DNA from: Allodiplogaster sudhausi
Lineage: Eukaryota > Nematoda > Chromadorea > Rhabditida > Diplogasteridae
Reading direction: 5' to 3'
Assembly: GCA_945643635.1 (NCBI GenBank)
Contig: CALZFC010000065.1
Location: 1,702,501-1,766,500, forward strand
Length of the DNA: 64,000 nt
The translations under genes and the position numbers were made by a program. Each line of letters starts with the position of its first letter. The first letter of the stretch is position 1. Shown in pieces: positions 47,001-62,000 of this stretch. The notes under the pieces were generated by a model, which had not been told where the DNA came from, did not search any database, and was given only the letters and a program-made list of their open reading frames with translations.

Positions 47001-50000
47001 CAACTAGTGGAAGCACACGCCCGTCTGAGTCTACAACTAGTGGTGGATCAACCATTCCTACGACTGGTGGAAGCACACGCCCGTCTGAGTCTACAACTAG
47101 TGGTGGATCAACCATTCCTACGACTGGTGGAAGCACACGCCCGTCCGAGTCTTCAACTAGTGGTGGATCAACCATTCCTACAACTAGTGGAAGCACACGC
47201 CCGTCCGAGTCTACAACCAGTGGTGGATCAACCATTCCTACAACTGATGGAAGCACACGCTCGTCCGAGTCTACAACCAGTGGTGGATCAACCATTCCTA
47301 AAACTGATGGAAGCAAACGCTCGTCCGAGTCTACAACTAGTGGTTTATCAACCATTCCTACAACTGGTAGTGGTGGATCAACCATTCCAACAACTGGTGG
47401 AAGCACACGCCCGTCAGATTCTACAACTAGTGGTGGATCAACCATTCCTACAACTGGTGGAAGCACACGCCCGTCCGAGTCTACAACCAGTGGTGGATCA
47501 ACCATTCCTACAACTAGTGGAAGCACACGCCCGTCTGAGTCTACAACTAGTGGTGGATCAACCATTCCAACAACTGGTGGAAGCACACGCTCGTCCGAGT
47601 CTACAACTAGTGGTGGATCAAACATTCCTACGACTGGTGGAAGCACACGCTCGTCCGAGTCTTCAACTAGTGGTGGATCAACCATTCCTACAACTGGTGG
47701 AAGCACACGCCCGTCAGATTCTACAACTAGTGGTGGATCAACCATTCCTACAACTGGTATAAGCACACGCCCGTCCGAGTCTACAACTAGTGGTGGATCA
47801 ACCATTCCTACAACTGGTAGTGGTGGATCAACCATTCCTACAACTGGTGGAAGCACACGCCCGTCAGATTCTACAACTAGTGGTGGATCAACCATTCCTA
47901 CAACTGGTGGAAGCACACGCCCGTCCGAGTCTACAACCAGTGGTGGATCAACCATTCCTACAACTAGTGGAAGCACAAGCCCGTCTGAGTCTACAACTAG
48001 TGGTGGATCAACCATTCCTATGACTGGTGGAAGCACACGCCCGTCTGAGTCTACAACTAGTGGTGGATCAACCATTCCTACGACTGGTGGAAGCACACGC
48101 CCGTCCGAGTCTTCAACTAGTGGTGGATCAACCATTCCTACAACTAGTGGAAGCACACGCCCGTCCGAGTCTACAACCAGTGGTGGATCAACCATTCCTA
48201 CAACTGATGGAAGCACACGCTCGTCCGAGTCTACAACCAGTGGTGGATCAACCATTCCTAAAACTGATGGAAGCAAACGCTCGTCCGAGTCTACAACTAG
48301 TGGTTTATCAACCATTCCTACAACTGGTAGTGGTGGATCAACCATTCCTATGACTGGTGGAAGCACACGCCCGTCTGAGTCTACAACTAGTGGTGGATCA
48401 ACCATTCCTACGACTGGTGGAAGCACACGCCCGTCCGAGTCTTCAACTAGTGGTGGATCAACCATTCCTACAACTGGTGGAAGCACACGCCCGTCAGATT
48501 CTACAACTAGTGGTGGATCAACCATTCCTACAACTGGTATAAGCACACGCCCGTCCGAGTCTACAACTAGTGGTGGATCAACCATTCCTACAACTGGTAG
48601 TGGTGGATCAACCATTCCTACAACTGGTGGAAGCACACGCCCGTCAGATTCTACAACTAGTGGTGGATCAACCATTCCTACAACTGGTGGAAGCACACGC
48701 CCGTCCGAGTCTACAACCAGTGGTGGATCAACCATTCCTACAACTAGTGGAAGCACAAGCCCGTCTGAGTCTACAACTAGTGGTGGATCAACCATTCCTA
48801 TGACTGGTGGAAGCACACGCCCGTCTGAGTCTACAACTAGTGGTGGATCAACCATTCCTACGACTGGTGGAAGCACACGCCCGTCCGAGTCTTCAACTAG
48901 TGGTGGATCAACCATTCCTACAACTAGTGGAAGCACACGCCCGTCCGAGTCTACAACCAGTGGTGGATCAACCATTCCTACAACTGATGGAAGCACACGC
49001 TCGTCCGAGTCTACAACCAGTGGTGGATCAACCATTCCTAAAACTGATGGAAGCAAACGCTCGTCCGAGTCTACAACTAGTGGTTTATCAACCATTCCTA
49101 CAACTGGTAGTGGTGGATCAACCATTCCTACAACTGGTGGAAGCACACGCCCGTCAGATTCTACAACTAGTGGTGGATCAACCATTCCTACAACTGGTGG
49201 AAGCACACGCCCGTCCTAGTCTACAACCAGTGGTGGATCAACCATTCCTACAACTATTGGAAGCACACGCCCGTCTGAGTCTACAACTAGTGGTGGATCA
49301 ACCATTCCAACAACTGGTGGAAGCACACGCTCGTCCGAGTCTACAACTAGTGGTGGATCAACCATTCCTATAACTGGTGGAAGCATGCGCCCGTCCGAGT
49401 CTACAACTAGTGGTGGATCAACCATTCCAACAACTGGTGGAAGCACACGCTCGTCCGAGTCTACAACTAGTGGTGGATCAACCTTTCCTACGACTGGTGG
49501 AAGCACACGCCCGTCCGAGTCTTCAACTAGTGGTGGATCAACCATTCCTACAACTGGTGGAAGCACACGCCCGTCAGATTCTACAACTAGTGGTGGATCA
49601 ACCATTCCTACAACTGGTATAAGCACACGCCCGTCCGAGTCTACAACTAGTGGTGGATCAACCATTCCTACAACTGGTAGTGGTGGATCAACCATTCCTA
49701 CAACTGGTGGAAGCACACGCCCGTCAGATTCTACAACTAGTGGTGGATCAACCATTCCTACAACTGGTGGAAGCACACGCCCGTCCGAGTCTACAACCAG
49801 TGGTGGATCAACCATTCCTACAACTAGTGGAAGCACACGCCCGTCTGAGTCTACAACTAGTGGTGGATCAACCATTCCTACGACTGGTGGAAGCACACGC
49901 CCGTCTGAGTCTACAACTAGTGGTGGATCAACCATTCCTACGACTGGTGGAAGCACACGCCCGTCCGAGTCTTTAACTAGTGGTGGATCAACCATTCCTA

Positions 50001-53000
50001 CAACTAGTGGAAGCACACGCCCGTCCGAGTCTACAACCAGTGGTGGATCAACCATTCCTACAACTGATGGAAGCACACGCTCGTCCGAGTCTACAACCAG
50101 TGGTGGATCAACCATTCCTAAAACTGATGGAAGCAAACGCTCGTCCGAGTCTACAACTAGTGGTTTATCAACCATTCCTACAACTGGTAGTGGTGGATCA
50201 ACCATTCCAACAACTGGTGGAAGCACACGCCCGTCAGATTCTACAACTAGTGGTGGATCAACCATTCCTACAACTGGTGGAAGCACACGCCCGTCCGAGT
50301 CTACAACCAGTGGTGGATCAACCATTCCTACAACTAGTGGAAGCACACGCCCGTCTGAGTCTACAACTAGTGGTGGATCAACCATTCCAACAACTGGTGG
50401 AAGCACACGCTCGTCCGAGTCTACAACTAGTGGTGGATCAACCTTTCCTACGACTGGTGGAAGCACACGCCCGTCCGAGTCTTCAACTAGTGGTGGATCA
50501 ACCATTCCTACAACTGGTGGAAGCACACGCCCGTCAGATTCTACAACTAGTGGTGGATCAACCATTCCTACAACTGGTATAAGCACACGCCCGTCCGAGT
50601 CTACAACTAGTGGTGGATCAACCATTCCTACAACTGGTAGTGGTGGATCAACCATTCCTACAACTGGTGGAAGCACACGCCCGTCAGATTCTACAACTAG
50701 TGGTGGATCAACCATTCCTACAACTGGTGGAAGCACACGCCCGTCCGAGTCTACAACCAGTGGTGGATCAACCATTCCTACAACTAGTGGAAGCACACGC
50801 CCGTCTGAGTCTACAACTAGTGGTGGATCAACCATTCCTACGACTGGTGGAAGCACACGCCCGTCTGAGTCTACAACTAGTGGTGGATCAACCATTCCTA
50901 CGACTGGTGGAAGCACACGCCCGTCCGAGTCTTCAACTAGTGGTGGATCAACCATTCCTACAACTAGTGGAAGCACACGCCCGTCCGAGTCTACAACCAG
51001 TGGTGGATCAACCATTCCTACAACTGATGGAAGCACACGCTCGTCCGAGTCTACAACCAGTGGTGGATCAACCATTCCTAAAACTGATGGAAGCAAACGC
51101 TCGTCCGAGTCTACAACTAGTGGTTTATCAACCATTCCTACAACTGGTAGTGGTGGATCAACCATTCCAACAACTGGTGGAAGCACACGCCCGTCAGATT
51201 CTACAACTAGTGGTGGATCAACCATTCCTACAACTGGTGGAAGCACACGCCCGTCCGAGTCTACAACCAGTGGTGGATCAACCATTCCTACAACTAGTGG
51301 AAGCACACGCCCGTCTGAGTCTACAACTAGTGGTGGATCAACCATTCCAACAACTGGTGGAAGCACACGCTCGTCCGAGTCTACAACTAGTGGTGGATCA
51401 AACATTCCTACGACTGGTGGAAGCACACGCTCGTCCGAGTCTTCAACTAGTGGTGGATCAACCATTCCTACAACTGGTGGAAGCACACGCCCGTCAGATT
51501 CTACAACTAGTGGTGGATCAACCATTCCTACAACTGGTATAAGCACACGCCCGTCCGAGTCTACAACTAGTGGTGGATCAACCATTCCTACAACTGGTAG
51601 TGGTGGATCAACCATTCCTACAACTGGTGGAAGCACACGCCCGTCAGATTCTACAACTAGTGGTGGATCAACCATTCCTACAACTGGTGGAAGCACACGC
51701 CCGTCCGAGTCTACAACCAGTGGTGGATCAACCATTCCTACAACTAGTGGAAGCACAAGCCCGTCTGAGTCTACAACTAGTGGTGGATCAACCATTCCTA
51801 TGACTGGTGGAAGCACACGCCCGTCTGAGTCTACAACTAGTGGTGGATCAACCATTCCTACGACTGGTGGAAGCACACGCCCGTCCGAGTCTTCAACTAG
51901 TGGTGGATCAACCATTCCTACAACTAGTGGAAGCACACGCCCGTCCGAGTCTACAACCAGTGGTGGATCAACCATTCCTACAACTGATGGAAGCACACGC
52001 TCGTCCGAGTCTACAACCAGTGGTGGATCAACCATTCCTAAAACTGATGGAAGCAAACGCTCGTCCGAGTCTACAACTAGTGGTTTATCAACCATTCCTA
52101 CAACTGGTAGTGGTGGATCAACCATTCCTACAACTGGTGGAAGCACACGCCCGTCAGATTCTACAACTAGTGGTGGATCAACCATTCCTACAACTGGTAT
52201 AAGCACACGCCCGTCCGAGTCTACAACTAGTGGTGGATCAACCATTCCTACAACTGGTAGTGGTGGATCAACCATTCCTACAACTGATGGAAGCACACGC
52301 CCGTCAGATTCTACAACTAGTGGTGGATCAACCATTCCTACAACTGGTGGAAGCACACGCCCGTCCGAGTCAACAACCAGTGGTGGATCAACCATTCCTA
52401 CAACTGGTGGAAGCACACGCCCGTCAGAGTCTACAACTAGTAGTGGATCAACCATTCCTACGACTGGTGGAAGCACACGCCCGTCCGAGTCTACAACTGG
52501 TGGTGGAGCAACCATTCCTACAACTGGTGGAAGCACACGCCCGCCCGAGTCTACAACTAGTGGTGGATCAACCATTCCTACAACTGGTAGTGGTGGATCA
52601 ACCATTCCTACAACCGGTGGAAGCACACGCCCGTCCGAGTCTACAACTAGTGGTGGATCAACCATTCCTACAACGGGTGGAAGCACACGCCCATCTGAGT
52701 CTACAACTAGTGGTGGATCAACCATTCCTACGACTGGTGGAAGCACACGCCCGTCCGAGTCTACAACCAGTGGTGGATCAACCATTCCTACAACTGGTAG
52801 TGGTGGATCAACCATTCCTACAACCGGTGGAAGCACACGCCCGTCCGAGTCTACAACTAGTGGTGGATCAACCATTCCTACAACGGGTGGAAGCACACGC
52901 CCATCTGAGTCTACAACTAGTGGTGGATCAACCATTCCTACGACTGGTGGAAGCACACAACCGTCCGAGTCTACAACTAGTGGTGGATCGACCATTCCTA

Positions 53001-56000
53001 CAACTGGTGGAAGCACACGCCCGTCCGAGTCTACAACTAGTGCTGGATCAACCATTCCTACAACTGGTGGAAGCACACGCCCGTCAGATTCTACAACTAG
53101 TGGTGGATCAACCATTCCTACAATTGGTGGAAGCACACGCCCGTCCGAGTCAACAACCAGTGGTGGATCAACCATTCCTACAACTGGTGGAAGCACACGC
53201 CCGTCTGAGTCTACAACTAGTAGTGGATCAACCATTCCTAAGACTGGTGGAAGCACACGCCCGTCCGAGTCTACAACTGGTGGTGGAGCAACCATTCCTA
53301 CAACTGGTGGAAGCACACGCCCGCCCGAGTCTACAACTAGTGGTGGATCAACCATTCCTACAACTGGTAGTGGTGGATCAACCATTCCTACAACCGGTGG
53401 AAGCACACGCCCGTCAGATTCTACAACTAGTGGTGGATCAACCATTCCTACAACTGGTGGAAGCACACGCCCGTCGGAGTCAACAACCAGTGGTGGATCA
53501 ACCATTCCTACAACTGGTGGAAGCACACGCCCGTCCGAGTCTACAACTAGTGGTGGATCAACCATTCCTACAACTGGTGGAAGCACACGCCCGCCCGAGT
53601 CTACAACTAGTGGTGGATCAACCATTCCTACAACTGGTAGTGGTGGATCAACCATTCCTACAACCGGTGGAAGCACACGCCCGTCAGATTCTACAACTAG
53701 TGGTGGATCAGCCATTCCTACAACTGGTGGCAGCACACACCCGTCTGAGTCTACAACTAGTGGTGGATCAACCATTCCTACAACTGGTGGAAGCACACGC
53801 CCGTCTGAGTCTACAACTAGTGGTGGATCAACTATTCCAACGACTGGTGGAAGCACACGCTCGTCCGAGTCTACAACTAGTGGTGGATCAACCATTCCTA
53901 TAACTGGTGGAAGCACGCGCCCGTCCGAGTCTACAACTAGTGGTGGATCAACCATTCCAACAACTGGTGGAAGCACACGCTCGTCCGAGTCTACAACTAG
54001 TGGTGGATCAACCATTCCTACGACTGGTGGAAGCACACGCCCGTCCGAGTCTTCAACTAGTGGTGGATCTACCATTCCTACAACTGGTGGAAGCACACGC
54101 CCGTCAGATTCTACAACTAGTGGTGGATCAACCATTCCTACAACTGGTATAAGCACACGCCCGTCCGAGTCTACAACTAGTGGTGGATCAACCATTCCTA
54201 CAACTGGTAGTGGTGGATCAACCATTCCTACAACTGGTGGAAGCACACGCCCGTCAGATTCTACAACTAGTGGTGGATCAACCATTCCTACAACTGGTGG
54301 AAGCACACGCCCGTCCGAGTCTACAACCAGTGGTGGATCAACCATTCCTACAACTAGTGGAAGCACACGTTCGTCTGAGTCTACAACTAGTGGTGGATCA
54401 ACCATTCCTACGACTGGTGGAAGCACACGCCCGTCTGAGTCTACAACTAGTGGTGGATCAACCATTCCTACGACTGGTGGAAGCACACGCCCGTCCGAGT
54501 CTTCAACTAGTGGTGGATCAACCATTCCTACAACTAGTGGAAGCACACGCCCGTCCGAGTCTACAACCAGTGGTGGATCAACCATTCCTACAACTGATGG
54601 AAGCACACGCTCGTCCGAGTCTACAACCAGTGGTGGATCAACCATTCCTAAAACTGATGGAAGCAAACGCTCGTCCGAGTCTACAACTAGTGGTTTATCA
54701 ACCATTCCTACAACTGGTAGTGGTGGATCAACCATTCCTACAACTGGTGGAAGCACACGCCCGTCAGATTCTACAACTAGTGGTGGATCAACCATTCCTA
54801 CAACTGGTATAAGCACACGCCCGTCCGAGTCTACAATTAGTGGTGGATCAACTATTCCAACGACTGGTGGAAGCACACGCCCGTCCGAGTCTTCAACTAG
54901 TGGTGGATCAACCATTCCTACAACTGGTGGAAGCACACGCCCGTCAGATTCTACAACTAGTGGTGGATCAACCATTCCTACAACTGGTATAAGCACACGC
55001 CCGTCCGAGTCTACAACTAGTGGTGGATCAGCCATTCCTACAACTGGTGGCAGCACACACCCGTCTGAGTCTACAACTAGTGGTGGATCAACCATTCCTA
55101 CAACTGGTGGAAGCACACGCCCGTCTGAGTCTACAACTAGTGGTGGATCAACTATTCCAACGACTGGTGGAAGCACACGCTCGTCCGAGTCTACAACTAG
55201 TGGTGGATCAACCATTCCTATAACTGGTGGAAGCACGCGCCCGTCCGAGTCTACAACTAGTGGTGGATCAACCATTCCAACAACTGGTGGAAGCACACGC
55301 TCGTCCGAGTCTACAACTAGTGGTGGATCAACCATTCCTACGACTGGTGGAAGCACACGCCCGTCCGAGTCTTCAACTAGTGGTGGATCTACCATTCCTA
55401 CAACTGGTGGAAGCACACGCCCGTCAGATTCTACAACTAGTGGTGGATCAACCATTCCTACAACTGGTATAAGCACACGCCCGTCCGAGTCTACAACTAG
55501 TGGTGGATCAACCATTCCTACAACTGGTAGTGGTGGATCAACCATTCCTACAACTGGTGGAAGTACACGCCCGTCAGATTCTACAACTAGTGGTGGATCA
55601 ACCATTCCTACAACTGGTGGAAGCACACGCCCGTCCGAGTCTACAACCAGTGGTGGATCAACCATTCCTACAACTAGTGGAAGCACACGTTCGTCTGAGT
55701 CTACAACTAGTGGTGGATCAACCATTCCTACGACTGGTGGAAGCACACGCCCGTCTGAGTCTACAACTAGTGGTGGATCAACCATTCCTACGACTGGTGG
55801 AAGCACACGCCCGTCCGAGTCTTCAACTAGTGGTGGATCAACCATTCCTACAACTAGTGGAAGCACACGCCCGTCCGAGTCTACAACCAGTGGTGGATCA
55901 ACCATTCCTACAACTGATGGAAGCACACGCTCGTCCGAGTCTACAACCAGTGGTGGATCAACCATTCCTAAAACTGATGGAAGCAAACGCTCGTCCGAGT

Positions 56001-59000
56001 CTACAACTAGTGGTTTATCAACCATTCCTACAACTGGTAGTGGTGGATCAACCATTCCTACAACTGGTGGAAGCACACGCCCGTCAGATTCTACAACTAG
56101 TGGTGGATCAACCATTCCTACAACTGGTATAAGCACACGCCCGTCCGAGTCTACAATTAGTGGTGGATCAACTATTCCAACGACTGGTGGAAGCACACGC
56201 CCGTCCGAGTCTTCAACTAGTGGTGGATCAACCATTCCTACAACTGGTGGAAGCACACGCCCGTCAGATTCTACAACTAGTGGTGGATCAACCATTCCTA
56301 CAACTGGTATAAGCACACGCCCGTCCGAGTCTACAACTAGTGGTGGATCAACCATTCCTACAACTGGTAGTGGTGGATCAACCATTCCTACAACTGGTGG
56401 AAGCACACGCCCGTCAGATTCTACAACTAGTGGTGGATCAACCATTCCTACAACTGGTGGAAGCACACGCCCGTCCGAGTCTACAACCAGTGGTGGATCA
56501 ACCATTCCTACAACTAGTGGAAGCACACGCCCGTCTGAGTCTACAACTAGTGGTGGATCAACCATTCCTACGACTGGTGGAAGCACACGCCCGTCTGAGT
56601 CTACAACTAGTGGTGGATCAACCATTCCTACGACTGGTGGAAGCACACGCCCGTCCGAGTCTTCAACTAGTGGTGGATCAACCATTCCTACAACTAGTGG
56701 AAGCACGCGCCCGTCCGAGTCTACAACCAGTGGTGGATCAACCATTCCTAAAACTGATGGAAGCAAACGCTCGTCCGAGTCTACAACTAGTGGTTTATCA
56801 ACCATTCCTACAACTGGTAGTGGTGGATCAACCATTCCTACAACTGGTGGAAGCACACGCCCGTCAGATTCTACAACTAGTGGTGGATCAACCATTCCTA
56901 CAACTGGTGGAAGCACACGCCCGTCCGAGTCTACAACCAGTGGTGGATCAACCATTCCTACAACTAGTGGAAGCACACGCCCGTCTGAGTCTACAACTAG
57001 TGGTGGATCAACCATTCCTACGACTGGTGGAAGCACACGCCCGTCTGAGTCTACAACTAGTGGTGGATCAACCATTCCTACGACTGGTGGAAGCACACGC
57101 CCGTCCGAGTCTTCAACTAGTGGTGGATCAACCATTCCTACAACTAGTGGAAGCACACGCCCGTCCGAATCTTCAACCAGTGGTGGATCAACCATTCATA
57201 CAACTGATGGAAGCACACGCTCGTCCGAGTCTACAACCAGTGGTGGATCAACCATTCCTAAAACTGATGGAAGCAAACGCTCGTCCGAGTCTACAACTAG
57301 TGGTTTATCAACCATTCCTACAACTGGTAGTGGTGGATCAACCATTCCTACAACTGGTGGAAGCACACGCCCGTCAGATTCTACAACTAGTGGTGGATCA
57401 ACCATTCCTACAACTGGTAGTGGTGGATCAACCATTCCAACAACTGGTGGAAGCACACGCCCGTCCTAGTCTACAACCAGTGGTGGATCAACCATTCCTA
57501 CAACTATTGGAAGCACACGCCCGTCTGAGTCTACAACTAGTGGTGGATCAACCATTCCAACAACTGGTGGAAGCACACGCTCGTCCGAGTCTACAACTAG
57601 TGGTGGATCAACCATTCCTACAACTGGTGGAAGCACACGCCCGTCCGAGTCTACAACCAGTGGTGGATCAACCATTCCTACAACTAGTGGAAGCACACGC
57701 CCGTCTGAGTCTTCAACTAGTGGTGGATCAACCATTCCTACGACTGGTGGAAGCACACGCCCGTCCGAGTCTTCAACTAGTGGTGGATCAACCATTCCTA
57801 CAACTAGTGGAAGCACACGCCCGTCCGAATCTTCAACCAGTGGTGGATCAACCATTCCTACAACTGATGGAAGCACACGCTCGTCCGAGTCTACAACCAG
57901 TGGTGGATCAACCATTCCTAAAACTGATGGAAGCAAACGCTCGTCCGAGTCTACAACTAGTGGTTTATCAACCATTCCTACAACTGGTAGTGGTGGATCA
58001 ACCATTCCTACAACTGGTGGAAGCACACGCCCGTCAGATTCTACAACTAGTGGTGGATCAACCATTCCTACAACTGGTATAAGCACACGCCCGTCCGAGT
58101 CTACAACTAGTGGTGGATCAACCATTCCTACAACTGGTAGTGGTGGATCAACCATTCCTACAACTGGTGGAAGCACACGCCCGTCAGATTCTACAACTAG
58201 TGGTGGATCAACCATTCCTACAACTGGTGGAAGCACACGCCCGTCCTAGTCTACAACCAGTGGTGGATCAACCATTCCTACAACTATTGGAAGCACACGC
58301 CCGTCTGAGTCTACAACTAGTGGTGGATCAACCATTCCAACAACTGGTGGAAGCACACGCTCGTCCGAGTCTACAACTAGTGGTGGATCAACCATTCCTA
58401 TAACTGGTGGAAGCATGCGCCCGTCCGAGTCTACAACTAGTGGTGGATCAACCATTCCAACAACTGGTGGAAGCACACGCTCGTCCGAGTCTACAACTAG
58501 TGGTGGATCAACCTTTCCTACGACTGGTGGAAGCACACGCCCGTCCGAGTCTTCAACTAGTGGTGGATCAACCATTCCTACAACTGGTGGAAGCACACGC
58601 CCGTCAGATTCTACAACTAGTGGTGGATCAACCATTCCTACAACTGGTATAAGCACACGCCCGTCCGAGTCTACAACTAGTGGTGGATCAACCATTCCTA
58701 CAACTGGTAGTGGTGGATCAACCATTCCTACAACTGGTGGAAGCACACGCCCGTCAGATTCTACAACTAGTGGTGGATCAACCATTCCTACAACTGGTGG
58801 AAGCACACGCCCGTCCGAGTCTAGAACCAGTGGTGGATCAACCATTCCTACAACTAGTGGAAGCACACGCCCGTCTGAGTCTACAACTAGTGGTGGATCA
58901 ACCATTCCTACGACTGGTGGAAGCACACGCCCGTCTGAGTCTACAACTAGTGGTGGATCAACCATTCCTACGACTGGTGGAAGCACACGCCCGTCCGAGT

Positions 59001-62000
59001 CTTCAACTAGTGGTGGATCAACCATTCCTACAACTAGTGGAAGCACACGCCCGTCCGAGTCTACAACCAGTGGTGGATCAACCATTCCTACAACTGATGG
59101 AAGCACACGCTCGTCCGACTCTACAACCAGTGGTGGATCAACCATTCCTAAAACTGATGGAAGCAAACGCTCGTCCGAGTCTACAACTAGTGGTTTATCA
59201 ACCATTCCTACAACTGGTAGTGGTGGATCAACCATTCCAACAACTGGTGGAAGCACACGCCCGTCAGATTCTACAACTAGTGGTGGATCAACCATTCCTA
59301 CAACTGGTGGAAGCACACGCCCATCCGAGTCTACAACCAGTGGTGGATCAACCATTCCTACAACTAGTGGAAGCACACGCCCGTCTGAGTCTACAACTAG
59401 TGGTGGATCAACCATTCCAACAACTGGTGGAAGCACACGCTCGTCCGAGTCTACAACTAGTGGTGGATCAACCATTCCTACGACTGGTGGAAGCACACGC
59501 TCGTCCGAGTCTTCAACTAGTGGTGGATCAACCATTCCTACAACTGGTGGAAGCACACGCCCGTCAGATTCTACAACTAGTGGTGGATCAACCATTCCTA
59601 CAACTGGTATAAGCACACGCCCGTCCGAGTCTACAACTAGTGGTGGATCAACCATTCCTACAACTGGTAGTGGTGGATCAACCATTCCTACAACTGGTGG
59701 AAGCACACGCCCGTCAGATTCTACAACTAGTGGTGGATCAACCATTCCTACAACTATTGGAAGCACACGCCCGTCCGAGTCTACAACCAGTGGTGGATCA
59801 ACCATTCCTACAACTAGTGGAAGCACAAGCCCGTCTGAGTCTACAACTAGTGGTGGATCAACCATTCCTATGACTGGTGGAAGCACACGCCCGTCTGAGT
59901 CTACAACTAGTGGTGGATCAACCATTCCTACGACTGGTGGAAGCACACGCCCGTCCGAGTCTTCAACTAGTGGTGGATCAACCATTCCTACAACTAGTGG
60001 AAGCACACGCCCGTCCGAGTCTACAACCAGTGGTGGATCAACCATTCCTACAACTGATGGAAGCACACGCTCGTCCGAGTCTACAACCAGTGGTGGATCA
60101 ACCATTCCTAAAACTGATGGAAGCAAACGCTCGTCCGAGTCTACAACTAGTGGTTTATCAACCATTCCTACAACTGGTAGTGGTGGATCAACCATTCCTA
60201 CAACTGGTGGAAGCACACGCCCGTCAGATTCTACAACTAGTGGTGGATCAACCATTCCTACAACTGGTGGAAGCACACGCCCGTCAGATTCTACAACTAG
60301 TGGTGGATCAACCATTCCTACAACTGGTGGAAGCACACGCCTGTCCGAGTCTACAACCAGTGGTGGATCAACCATTAATACAACTAGTGGAAGCACACGC
60401 CCGTCCGAGTCTACAACCAGTGGTGGATCAACCATTCCTACAACTGATGGAAGCACACGCTCGTCCGAGTCTACAACCAGTGGTGGATCAACCATTCCTA
60501 CAACTGGTGGAAGCACACGCCCGTCAGATTCTACAACTAGTGGTGGATCAACCATTCCTACAACTGGTGGAAGCACACGGCCGTCAGATTCTACAACTAG
60601 TGGTGGATCAACCATTCCTACAACTGGTGGAAGCAAACGCCTGTCCGAGTCTACAACCAGTGGTGGATCAACCATTAATACAACTAGTGGAAGCACACGC
60701 CCGTCCGAGTCTACAACCAGTGGTGGATCAACCATTCCTACAACTGATGGAAGCACACGCTCGTCCGAGTCTACAACCAGTGGTGGATCAACCATTCCTA
60801 AAACTGATGGAAGCAAACGCTCGTCCGAGTCTACAACTAGTGGTTTATCAACCATTCCTACAACTGGTAGTGGTGGATCAACCATTCCTACAACTGGTGG
60901 AAGCACACGCCCGTCAGATTCTACAACTAGTGGTGGATCAACCATTCCTACAACTGGTATAAGCACACGCCCGTCCGAGTCTACAACTAGTGGTGGATCA
61001 ACCATTCCTACAACTGGTAGTGGTGGATCAACCATTCCTACAACTGGTGGAAGCACACGCCCGTCAGATTCTACAACTAGTGGTGGATCAACCATTCCTA
61101 CAACTGGTGGAAGCACACGCCCGTCCGAGTCTACAACCAGTGGTGGATCAACCATTCCTACAACTAGTGGAAGCACACGCCCGTCTTAGTCTACAACTAG
61201 TGGTGGATCAACCATTCCTACGACTGGTGGAAGCACACGCCCGTCTGAGTCTACAACTAGTGGTGGATCAACCATTCCTACGACTGGTGGAAGCACACGC
61301 CCGTCCGAGTCTTCAACTAGTGGTGGATCAACCATTCCTACAACTAGTGGAAGCACACGCCCGTCCGAGTCTACAACCAGTGGTGGATCAACCATTCCTA
61401 CAACTGATGGAAGCACACACTCGTCCGAGTCTACAACCAGTGGTGGATCAACCATTCCTAAAACTGATGGAAGCAAACGCTCGTCCGAGTCTACAACCAG
61501 CGGTGGATCAACAAATCCTACAACTGGTGGAAGCACACTTGGTATTTCACAATATAAATTGTTTAGTGTACTTTTAGTGGCAATTCGTTATAGAGCCAAC
61601 TTGCGACTGTGACACTGATGGACAAGAAAAAGAGTTTAACGGCCTCAACTACCGTTACGAGAAGTGCATGTGGAATTATATCTGTTAGTACTCACGATTA
61701 ATGCACCGAACGATTATTTTGAAATTTATTCAGATTCTTTCTACAGCATTTTATTAGTTTTGCTTACGTATTATTTTAATATTGAAAGCAAACTTCATTC
61801 TTTAATGAGATATCACTAATTTAGGCAAGGAGATGAATTGCTATCCTCCTACTCCTGGAAGCACACGCTCATCCGACTCTACCACTGATCCTGGATCCAT
61901 TCCTCCAAGTAGTGAAAGCACACGCTCATCCGAGTCTACCACTGATCCTGGATCCATTCCTCCAAGTAGTGAAAGCACACGCTCTTCCGAGTCAACAACT

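Noticed and set aside
43247..58249. TAG reassigned to a sense codon in this organism
   Set aside because: The hypothetical gene at 20010 and LINE ORF1 both end in TAG, and the array also has a TGA and a frameshift, so a code change is not needed to explain the stops.
31991..61541. CRISPR-like appearance of regular 60-bp repeats
   Set aside because: Units are contiguous with no unique spacers, coding, and in a eukaryotic gene.
31904..61577. Plus-strand frames encoding VVDQPFLQLVEAHARPSLQL repeats
   Set aside because: Alternative frame of the same units. The flanking exons join only the Ser/Thr frame, and this frame is broken far more often.
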